Source: Deltaproteobacteria bacterium
GTDB taxonomy: Bacteria; Desulfobacterota; Syntrophia; Syntrophales; Smithellaceae
DNA length: 9,365 nucleotides
Assembly (NCBI GenBank): GCA_011046295.1
Contig: DSAV01000137.1
Span: forward strand, 1 to 9,365
Direction: 5' to 3'
Both the position numbers and the translations under genes were made by a program. Below the pieces are notes generated by a model. That model did no database searches. It worked only from the letters and a program-made list of their open reading frames with translations, and was not told the origin of the DNA. Position 1 is the stretch's first letter; each line of letters starts with the position of its first letter. This document shows, piece after piece, positions 1-6,702 of this stretch.

Positions 1-69
1 AACATATAAACAATTACTATTACTATTACTAATTTATATTAATGTAAAAGAATAATAATAAAATATAAA
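1..69. other. Probable right edge of oriC: AT-rich unwinding region
   Basis: This segment is almost pure A/T and lies directly before dnaN, the usual place for the DNA-unwinding element of an origin located between dnaA and dnaN. It carries the trinucleotide array described separately, followed by AT-rich sequence (32-69) that would melt easily. No consensus DnaA box (TTATCCACA) is present. The best candidate, ATATAAACA at 4-12, matches only 6 of 9 positions but ends one base before the array. The main DnaA-box cluster and dnaA itself would lie to the left, outside the window. The location and base composition are seen directly; the origin function is inferred. Confidence 0.6.
14..31 (+). repeat. 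DnaA-trio array (six trinucleotides)
   Basis: Six consecutive trinucleotides alternate TTA and CTA. Read 3' to 5' on the complementary strand they are AAT/GAT repeats, which is the DnaA-trio pattern (3'-[G/A]AT-5') known from Bacillus subtilis and other origins. There, the DnaA filament grips one strand and opens the duplex. The array has the expected orientation relative to dnaN and is followed immediately by AT-rich DNA. The repeat is certain; the function is inferred from pattern and position. Confidence 0.6.
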
Positions 70-85
70 GGGGGAAGGTTTAAAA

Positions 86-1195
86 ATGAATTTTAAAATT
101 AATAGAAACACCTTTCTTGATGGAATTCAAAAAACTTTAGGAATTGTTGAAAAAAAGACTACTTTGCCGATTTTGAACAATGTTCTTTTAAAAACCGAAC
201 AAAATAAACTCAAGATAATCGCCACTGATAGAGAAATTAGTTTAATTTCTGATTATGAAGCGGATATTATCGAAAAAGGGGAGATAACAATTTCCGCAAA
301 GAAACTTTCGGAGATGATCAGGGAGATACAGGGAGAGGTAATTGATTTTACATGCGCCAATAACACTGTAAGGGTATCATGTCAAAGAGCTGTTTATAAA
401 ATACCCGGATTACCCTCGGAAGACTTTCCCGAGGTAACCGACGACAGAAACGTTAAATTATACGATATTCAAGGTGTCTTGATTAAGGATTTAATAAATA
501 AAACTTCATTTGCCATGGCCTTGGATGAGATGAGAAGAAACTTAAACGGAGTATTGATTGAGTTTTTTTCGGATGAGTCAAAAAATATATTACGCATGGT
601 AGCGACTGACGGCCATCGTCTGGCAGTGGCAAAAAAAGAAATTTTAAATTCTTTTGTGGAAATAGAAAAAGGAATTATTGTTCCGCGCAAAGGGCTGATG
701 GAAATAAAGAAAATTATAGACGAAGAGGAAAAAGTACAAATAGGTTTAAATAACAACATGTTTATAGTGAAAACACAAAACACCATATTAAAAGTTAGCT
801 TAGTGGACGCGGATTACCCGGATTACAAAAGAGTAATACCTGCCGAAAAAGGAGTTGGAATTGTTTTGGAAAGGGAGCCGTTTATGCACGCGTTAAGACG
901 AATGAGCGTGGTTTCTTCAGAGCGTTATAGCGGGGTAATTTTGTCTTTTGCACAAGGGAAGCTGACTTTGAATTCAACTAATCTTGATGTCGGAGAAGCA
1001 ACTGAAGAAATTGATATAATTTACTCAGGTGAAGAATTAGATGTCGGATTTAATGTTAATTATTTAATGGACGCAATTTCCGCGATTGATCAAGATGGTG
1101 TTTTGCTTGAACTAGGATCAGGAATAAAGCCTTCGGTTGTCAGGCAGACGGAAGGGGATGATTACATTTGTATCGTTATGCCTTTAAAAATATAA
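86..1195 (+). CDS. dnaN: DNA polymerase III subunit beta (sliding clamp)
   Basis: This 369-residue protein is the ring-shaped processivity clamp that tethers DNA polymerase III to DNA. It also serves as a docking platform for DnaE, the clamp loader, MutS/MutL and polymerases IV/V. Length and layout fit the family's three repeated clamp domains (roughly 1-120, 128-250 and 252-369). Recognisable features are the N-terminal segment KKTTLPILNNVLL, the central MVATDGHRLAV motif and the C-terminal VMPLKI, equivalent to the usual MPM-R-L end that helps form the ligand groove. The ATG at 86 has a strong ribosome site (GGGGGAAGG, 70-78) seven bases upstream. gyrB follows after 26 bases, so co-transcription is likely. 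The gene is clearly richer in A+T than gyrA, which may reflect its place beside the origin. Confidence 0.97.
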   Translation: MNFKINRNTFLDGIQKTLGIVEKKTTLPILNNVLLKTEQNKLKIIATDREISLISDYEADIIEKGEITISAKKLSEMIREIQGEVIDFTCANNTVRVSCQRAVYKIPGLPSEDFPEVTDDRNVKLYDIQGVLIKDLINKTSFAMALDEMRRNLNGVLIEFFSDESKNILRMVATDGHRLAVAKKEILNSFVEIEKGIIVPRKGLMEIKKIIDEEEKVQIGLNNNMFIVKTQNTILKVSLVDADYPDYKRVIPAEKGVGIVLEREPFMHALRRMSVVSSERYSGVILSFAQGKLTLNSTNLDVGEATEEIDIIYSGEELDVGFNVNYLMDAISAIDQDGVLLELGSGIKPSVVRQTEGDDYICIVMPLKI

Positions 1196-1221
1196 GAAGA
1201 GTAAGGGAGTGAAAAATAATT

Positions 1222-3627
1222 ATGCCGCACAAGTATGATGCCGACAGTATAAAAGTTCTCGAAGGATTGGAAGCGGTGCGAAAAAGGCCGGCCATGTATA
1301 TCGGCTCCACCGGAAAGGAAGGCTTGCATCACCTGGTTTATGAAGTGGTCGATAACAGCATAGATGAAGCCTCGGCCGGCTATTGTGATACGATTAACGT
1401 TAAAATCAGAGTTGATAACAGTATTGTAGTGGAAGATAACGGGCGTGGTATTCCCGTGGGAATGCATAAAACTGAAAAAGTTTCTGCGGCGCAAGTTGTG
1501 ATGACGAAGCTCCACGCAGGGGGTAAGTTTTCACACGATGCCTACAAGGTTTCTGGCGGGTTACATGGCGTGGGAGTTTCTGTGGTTAATGCCTTGTCGC
1601 AAATGTGTGAACTGGAGATACGCCGGGAAGGGCACCTCTACCGGCAGACCTATAAACGAGGAGTTCCGGATGGTCCGCTGGAAGTGATCGGAAAAACAAA
1701 GGGGCATGGCACAAAAGTAACTTTTTTGCCGGATGATAAAGTTTTTGAGGATACTGAATTTAGTTTTGATACTATTTCAAACCGCCTTCGTGAACTGGCC
1801 TTTTTGAATTCCGGCGTAAAAATTATTATTACTGATGAGCGCACGGATAAAAAAAATGAATTCTTTTATAAAGGAGGCATAGTCTCTTTTGTTGAATACA
1901 TTAACCGTAACAAAAAAGTTTTACATAAGAATCCTATTTATATTTCTGGTGAAAAAGATGATTGTTTCGTGGAGGTAGCCCTGCAATATAATGATACTTA
2001 TCTGGATAATATATTCGCTTTTGCCAACAGTATTAACACAACTGAAGGCGGCACGCATTTAATCGGTTTTCGTTCCGCACTGACACGTGTTTTTAATAAC
2101 TACGCGTCAAGCAATAAATTGATTAAAGACGGCAAAGAGTCCCTGCGCGGCGAGGATTTGCGCGAGGGATTGGCCTGTGTTATCAGCGTAAAAGTGCAAA
2201 ATCCGCAGTTCGAAGGTCAGACGAAAACAAAATTAGGTAACAGTGAAGTGCGCGGCCTCGTGGAAGGCATTGTTTACGAAAAAATCGGCAGTTTTTTGGA
2301 AGAAAATCCTTCGATCGCGAAACAAATTCTCAACAAGTGCCTGGAAGCAGCCCGTGCCCGGGAAGCGGCCAGGCGCGCCCGCGAGCTGACCAGACGCAAG
2401 AGCGCTCTGGAAGTAGGCGCCTTGCCGGGAAAACTGGCGGACTGTCAGGAAAAAGATCCGGCGCTTAGCGAAATTTACCTGGTCGAGGGAGATTCGGCGG
2501 GAGGTTCGGCCAAGCAGGGTCGCGACAGAAAAAATCAGGCGATTTTACCTCTTCGCGGTAAAGTCTTGAACGTGGAAAAAGCGCGCTTCGATAAAATGCT
2601 GCAAAATGAGGAAATCAAACTGATTGTTACCGCCCTGGGTACCGGCATCGGCACCGGTGATTACGACGTGAGCAAGCTCCGTTATCATAAAGTGATTATC
2701 ATGACGGACGCAGATGTTGACGGATCACATATCAGAACTCTTTTACTGACTTTCTTTTTCCGGCAAATGCGCGAGCTAATCGAAAGGGGATATTTGTTTA
2801 TCGCCCAACCGCCGCTGTTTAAAATAGTGGACAAAAAGACAGAGCTCTACATTCAGGACGAAGAAAGAATGAGGAATTACATCCTGGAAAACGGCGTGGC
2901 TAAAGCCAGCCTGGTGATGGATGACGGCAGCCGCTTTCCCGCCACCGGTAATAAATTATTGAATTTGATTAAAAAGATAATGCGCATCGAAGACCTGTTG
3001 GATCGTTTTGAAAAAGAGCGGCGTGACAGAAACGTGCTGCGCATTTTAGCGGGTGACCCGGCGCTTAAAGAAAGTACTTTTAAAAACGAAAAGAACCTGC
3101 AGGCGGTTGCGAAGAGAACCCTTAAAGCGCTCAAAAACGGCGTGGCCGATTTTAAACTTGAGCAGGATTTGGATCACGGCGGTTATAAAATAAATTTTTC
3201 CCTTAAGAAAAACGGACAGACAGCAATTACCTGTATGGATGGAGAAGTGTTTCGGTCGCCGCAGTTTACGGAAATAAGGTCATTGCTGGAGCAGGTTTCC
3301 ATTCTGGGCGAGCCGCCTTACCGTGATGTCGCGGAAGACGCGAAAAACCCGGTAATTCTGGAAAGCTCCAAGGCGTTGGTTGAGCGCATCTTGAGTATCG
3401 GCAAAAAGGGAATAGCTCTTCAGCGCTACAAAGGTTTGGGTGAAATGAATCCCGAACAACTCTGGGAAACTACGATGAATCCGGAAAAAAGGACAATGTT
3501 GCAAGTTACGGTGGACGACGCAGTTTTGGCCGACCAGATATTTACTACGCTGATGGGAGATCAGGTAGAGCCTCGCCGTGATTTTATTTATAGAAATGCC
3601 CTGGATGTTTCCAATCTGGACATTTAA
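1222..3627 (+). CDS. gyrB: DNA gyrase subunit B
   Basis: This 801-residue ATPase subunit of DNA gyrase works with GyrA in an A2B2 complex to introduce negative supercoils. The GHKL ATPase site is intact: catalytic E41, N45, D72 in DNGRGIP, and the glycine-rich lid GGLHGVGVSVVN (112-123). The transducer contains the QTKTKLGN motif. The TOPRIM domain has E422 in EGDSAGG and the metal-binding DADVD (D496, D498, D500). The conserved QRYKGLGEMNP segment starts at residue 734. The length, close to the 804 residues of E. coli GyrB, and a long segment between TOPRIM and the C-terminal motif indicate the proteobacterial insert form rather than the roughly 640-residue form. A ribosome site (AAGGGAG, 1203-1209) precedes the ATG. 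The usual quinolone-region residues EGDSAGG and KN are retained, and arginine replaces E. coli K447, a common variant. No recF lies between dnaN and this gene. Confidence 0.97.
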   Translation: MPHKYDADSIKVLEGLEAVRKRPAMYIGSTGKEGLHHLVYEVVDNSIDEASAGYCDTINVKIRVDNSIVVEDNGRGIPVGMHKTEKVSAAQVVMTKLHAGGKFSHDAYKVSGGLHGVGVSVVNALSQMCELEIRREGHLYRQTYKRGVPDGPLEVIGKTKGHGTKVTFLPDDKVFEDTEFSFDTISNRLRELAFLNSGVKIIITDERTDKKNEFFYKGGIVSFVEYINRNKKVLHKNPIYISGEKDDCFVEVALQYNDTYLDNIFAFANSINTTEGGTHLIGFRSALTRVFNNYASSNKLIKDGKESLRGEDLREGLACVISVKVQNPQFEGQTKTKLGNSEVRGLVEGIVYEKIGSFLEENPSIAKQILNKCLEAARAREAARRARELTRRKSALEVGALPGKLADCQEKDPALSEIYLVEGDSAGGSAKQGRDRKNQAILPLRGKVLNVEKARFDKMLQNEEIKLIVTALGTGIGTGDYDVSKLRYHKVIIMTDADVDGSHIRTLLLTFFFRQMRELIERGYLFIAQPPLFKIVDKKTELYIQDEERMRNYILENGVAKASLVMDDGSRFPATGNKLLNLIKKIMRIEDLLDRFEKERRDRNVLRILAGDPALKESTFKNEKNLQAVAKRTLKALKNGVADFKLEQDLDHGGYKINFSLKKNGQTAITCMDGEVFRSPQFTEIRSLLEQVSILGEPPYRDVAEDAKNPVILESSKALVERILSIGKKGIALQRYKGLGEMNPEQLWETTMNPEKRTMLQVTVDDAVLADQIFTTLMGDQVEPRRDFIYRNALDVSNLDI

Positions 3628-3651
3628 ATCCGACGATTACATTAATATAAT
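3623..3651 (+). promoter_or_regulatory. Candidate sigma-70-type promoter for gyrA
   Basis: A perfect TATAAT lies at 3646-3651, and 17 bases upstream is TTTAAA (3623-3628, 4 of 6 matches to TTGACA), which overlaps the gyrB stop codon. Transcription would start near 3658, giving gyrA a leader of about 38 bases that includes its ribosome site. The surrounding 68-base gap is AT-rich, so a chance match is possible. gyrA may also be read from upstream with gyrB. Confidence 0.4.
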
Positions 3652-3695
3652 GAATTTCTGAAAGACTACTTAAAGCTAAAAGAGGATGAGGTAAA

Positions 3696-6173
3696 ATGGA
3701 AAAGGATATCCACCAGAAACCGACTAAGGTGAATATAGAAGACGAAATGAAAAAATCCTACATGGATTACGCCATGAGCGTGATCATCGGCAGGGCCATT
3801 CCTGATGTCCGTGACGGTTTAAAGCCGGTGCACCGCCGTGCTTTGTATTCCATGTACGAAATGGGAAATCGCTACAACAGGCCTTATAGAAAATCAGCCC
3901 GTATCGTCGGTGATATTATCGGTAAGTATCATCCACATGGGGATGTCGCGGTTTATGATACAGTGGTGCGCATGGCGCAGGATTTTTCCATGCGCTACAT
4001 GCTGGTCGACGGCCAGGGAAACTTCGGTTCCATCGACGGTGATCCTCCGGCGGCGATGCGCTACACGGAAGTCAGATTGGCACGAATTGCCGAAGAAGTT
4101 CTTGCCGATTTGGATAAAGACACCGTTGAATTTGTGCCCAACTACGATGAATCTCTGCAGGAGCCGTCACTTTTGGCGACGCGCATACCATTGCTTCTAC
4201 TCAACGGCTCATCGGGAATTGCCGTGGGTATGGCCACGAATATTCCGCCGCATAATCTGACGGAAATCGTTAACGGCACCATCGCCTGCATAAAAAATCC
4301 CGATATTACAATCGAAAAGCTGATGAAACATATTCCCGGCCCCGATTTCCCCACGGCGGGTTTTATTAACGGCCGGGAGGGAATTCTTTCCGCGTATAAA
4401 ACGGGACGCGGCATTATCAAAATGCGAGCGCGCGCGATAATTGAAAAAAACGCCCGCAATGACAGGGAAACCATAGTTATCACGGAACTGCCTTATCAGG
4501 TGAACAAAGCTTCTCTGATTGAAAAAATATCTGATCTGGTACGCGACAAGAAAATCAACGGCATTAGCGATTTGCGCGATGAATCAGACCGCGACGGTAT
4601 CCGCATCGTTATTGATTTAAAGCGCGACGAAAACTCCCCGATTCTCCTGAACCAGCTTTACAAACTAACGCCGATGGAGTCATCCTTCGGCATTATCATG
4701 CTGGCGATATCAAACGGCCGTCCGCTGGTTTTAAACCTTAAAGAAATAATCGAAAAATTTATCATGTTCCGCAGGGATGTGGTTGTGCGGCGCACCGAGT
4801 TTGATCTGGCGCGTGCCAAGGAGAGGGCGCATATTTTGGAGGGTTTGATTATCGCGCTGAAAAATATCGACGCGATTGTCGCTCTGATTAAAGCGGCGAA
4901 AAACCCGCAGGAAGCCTCAGAGAAACTTTGCACCAAATTCGGCCTGTCCGAAATTCAGGCCAAGGCCATACTGGAGATGAGACTACAGCGTCTGACCGGG
5001 TTGGAACGCGCGAAAATCGACGAGGAATACAAGGAAATAAAAACCCTGATGGCAAAACTGGAAGGCATTCTGGCCGATTCACAGAAAGTATTACAGGTAA
5101 TTATCGATGAGCTAACCGAGATAAAAGATCGCTACGGCGATGAACGCCGCACGGAAATTGTCGCCAGCAGCAAAGATATCGATATAGAAGACATGATTGT
5201 GGAAGAAGACATGGTGGTAACTATTACCCACGCCGGCTACATCAAGAGAAATCCGGTGAGCCTGTATCGCAGCCAGCGGCGAGGCGGGCGCGGCAAGGTC
5301 GGCATGGGCACCAAAGAGGAAGATTTTGTCGAAAAAATATTTATTGCCTCAACGCACCACTACCTTCTTATTTTTACCAGTACCGGCAAGGTTCACTGGC
5401 TTAAAGTGCATCAAATACCTCAGGCAGGAAGAGCCGCCAAGGGCAAAGCAATAGTTAACATGATTAATATGGGGCCGGGTGAACGCCTCAGCGCTACCTT
5501 GCCGGTGCGCGACTTTGAAGATGATAAATACGTGGTAATGGTCACGAAAAAAGGAACGATTAAAAAAACAGCGATTTCCGCGTATTCGAATCCGCGCTCC
5601 GGCGGTATCATCGCCATTTCCATTGAAAAGGGCGACGAACTGGTCGATGTGAAATTAACCACAGGCAAACAGGATATCTTTTTGGCCACGCGCCGCGGTC
5701 TGGCGATACGTTTCGCGGAAGACGGTGTACGCGATATGGGACGCACAGCAAAAGGTGTGCGCGGTATCAGTCTGGGCAAAGACGACGAAGTTGTTGGCGT
5801 GGACATTCCGGCGAAAGACACCTACATTCTTACGGTTTCCGAAAAAGGATTCGGCAAGTGCACGCCGATTGACGAATATCGCCTGCAGAGCCGCGGCGGC
5901 AAAGGCACCTTTAATTTAAAAATAGTACCCAAGGTCGGCAACGTTTCCGGTGTTCTGCAGGTAGAGGGCGAAGAACATGTCATGCTCATCAGCAACGGAG
6001 GTAAAGTTATTCGGCTGAAGGTAAATGAGATACCGATTAATCACCGTGCCACGCAGGGTGTCAGGTTAATTGACCTGGATGCAAAGGAAAGGCTCGTCGG
6101 CGTGGCCCGCACAACGGCGGAAGCGGAAGATGCAGTCAATGGTTCAGAAAATGACGACGAGGCAGAAGAATAA
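3696..6173 (+). CDS. gyrA: DNA gyrase subunit A
   Basis: This 825-residue subunit cuts and rejoins DNA in gyrase. The N-terminal winged-helix region holds catalytic Y123 within AAMRYTEVRL, preceded by R122. The tower and coiled-coil regions follow to about residue 500. The C-terminal beta-pinwheel (about 505-805) wraps DNA. The GyrA box QRRGGRGK at 527-534 separates it from topoisomerase IV ParC, and a related SRGGKG motif lies in the last blade. The tail is acidic (NDDEAEE), as in gyrases where the tail tunes supercoiling. At the quinolone-contact position equivalent to E. coli S83 this protein has V84, while the second contact (E. coli D87) is kept as D88. The ATG at 3696 is preceded by an AGAGGATGAGG ribosome-site region (3681-3691). 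A strong terminator follows 28 bases after the stop. Confidence 0.97.
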   Translation: MEKDIHQKPTKVNIEDEMKKSYMDYAMSVIIGRAIPDVRDGLKPVHRRALYSMYEMGNRYNRPYRKSARIVGDIIGKYHPHGDVAVYDTVVRMAQDFSMRYMLVDGQGNFGSIDGDPPAAMRYTEVRLARIAEEVLADLDKDTVEFVPNYDESLQEPSLLATRIPLLLLNGSSGIAVGMATNIPPHNLTEIVNGTIACIKNPDITIEKLMKHIPGPDFPTAGFINGREGILSAYKTGRGIIKMRARAIIEKNARNDRETIVITELPYQVNKASLIEKISDLVRDKKINGISDLRDESDRDGIRIVIDLKRDENSPILLNQLYKLTPMESSFGIIMLAISNGRPLVLNLKEIIEKFIMFRRDVVVRRTEFDLARAKERAHILEGLIIALKNIDAIVALIKAAKNPQEASEKLCTKFGLSEIQAKAILEMRLQRLTGLERAKIDEEYKEIKTLMAKLEGILADSQKVLQVIIDELTEIKDRYGDERRTEIVASSKDIDIEDMIVEEDMVVTITHAGYIKRNPVSLYRSQRRGGRGKVGMGTKEEDFVEKIFIASTHHYLLIFTSTGKVHWLKVHQIPQAGRAAKGKAIVNMINMGPGERLSATLPVRDFEDDKYVVMVTKKGTIKKTAISAYSNPRSGGIIAISIEKGDELVDVKLTTGKQDIFLATRRGLAIRFAEDGVRDMGRTAKGVRGISLGKDDEVVGVDIPAKDTYILTVSEKGFGKCTPIDEYRLQSRGGKGTFNLKIVPKVGNVSGVLQVEGEEHVMLISNGGKVIRLKVNEIPINHRATQGVRLIDLDAKERLVGVARTTAEAEDAVNGSENDDEAEE

Positions 6174-6266
6174 TACAAGCTAAAGTCGTGCAATGAAAGG
6201 TAAAAAGCCCCTGGCTGTAACAGCCAGGGGCTTTTTTATGCCGCCGGAACTTGTTTTTAGCTTGTA
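6174..6266. repeat. 11-bp inverted repeat flanking the gyrA terminator
   Basis: TACAAGCTAAA at 6174-6184, directly after the gyrA stop codon, is the exact reverse complement of TTTAGCTTGTA at 6256-6266. The arms enclose the terminator. The right arm falls between the -35 and -10 elements proposed for the archease promoter. The arms could be operator half-sites for a looping regulator, the ends of a small relic element, or chance. No internal gene is present. Confidence 0.5.
6202..6237 (+). terminator. Intrinsic terminator after gyrA
   Basis: An 11-bp perfect stem, GCCCCTGGCTG (6207-6217) with CAGCCAGGGGC (6221-6231), has a three-base loop and is followed by six T residues (6232-6237). Five A residues precede it and can pair with the T run, so it could also act from the opposite strand. 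It separates the replication/topology cluster from the archease-rtcB operon. Confidence 0.93.
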
Positions 6267-6279
6267 ATTTATTTATAGT
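6251..6279 (+). promoter_or_regulatory. Candidate promoter for archease-rtcB
   Basis: TATAGT (6274-6279, 5 of 6 matches to TATAAT) sits 17 bases downstream of TTGTTT (6251-6256, 3 of 6 matches to TTGACA). The expected transcription start, six to seven bases after the -10 element, coincides with the archease ATG at 6286. The site lies just downstream of the gyrA terminator, where a new promoter is needed. The weak -35 makes this tentative. Confidence 0.45.
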
Positions 6280-6285
6280 CTTTTA

Positions 6286-6702
6286 ATGAAAAAATATAAA
6301 ATACTTGATCATACCGCCGATATCGGCGTTGAAGTATGGGGTAGCACAAAAGAAGAGGCGTTCGCCGCGACCGTTGAAGCGATGTTTGATTTAATCGCGG
6401 ATAACAAGAGCGTCAATGCGCGGGAGGAACAAAAGCTTTCCGTAAGCGGCGCGGATACGGCTGATGTGCTGATTAATCTTTTGCGCGAAGCCCTTTATCT
6501 TTTTCACGGCAAATCCTGGCTTTGTAAAACGTGCGAAATACTGGAGATGGAAGAAGACAAAATTACCGCGCGACTTAAGGGTGAACCCTATAACGTGAAA
6601 AAGCATCAGCTGAAAATGGAAATCAAAGCTGTTACCTACCACACGCTGAAAATCGAAAAACGCGATCAAGGCTGGCGCGCCAGGGTGATTTTTGATGTCT
6701 GA
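6286..6702 (+). CDS. Archease, RtcB ligase activator
   Basis: This 138-residue protein belongs to the archease family, small metal-binding proteins that promote guanylation of RtcB and give multiple turnover of RNA ligation. The family signature DHTADIG is at residues 8-14, with D12 a likely metal ligand. The C-terminal half has EIKAVTYHTLKIE and ends RVIFDV, where the penultimate Asp (D137) matches the family's second acidic ligand region. Length is as expected. The start at 6286 gives the normal MKKY-I-DHTADIG beginning, and an in-frame TAA at 6265-6267 rules out any start much further upstream. No Shine-Dalgarno sequence precedes it, and the nearest -10 element suggests a leaderless message. 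The last 8 bases overlap rtcB, indicating translational coupling. Family and partner are secure; the leaderless start is inferred. Confidence 0.93.
   Translation: MKKYKILDHTADIGVEVWGSTKEEAFAATVEAMFDLIADNKSVNAREEQKLSVSGADTADVLINLLREALYLFHGKSWLCKTCEILEMEEDKITARLKGEPYNVKKHQLKMEIKAVTYHTLKIEKRDQGWRARVIFDV

Noticed and set aside
4..12. ATATAAACA as a DnaA box
   Set aside because: It has only 6 of 9 matches to TTATCCACA in very AT-rich DNA, too weak to annotate separately, though its position beside the trio array is noted.
469..786. 105-codon antisense reading frame inside dnaN
   Set aside because: It is the shadow of a secure gene, has no recognisable motif and no plausible ribosome site.
5420..5821. 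133-codon antisense frame inside gyrA (also 4142-4483, 4658-4936 and others)
   Set aside because: These are long only because of gyrA base composition; the + strand frame is unambiguous with catalytic motifs.
6692..6694. TTG as the rtcB start codon
   Set aside because: The adjacent ATG at 6695 is a better start, with AGGGTGA at suitable spacing, and gives residue numbers matching Pyrococcus RtcB (D95, C98, N202, H203, H234).
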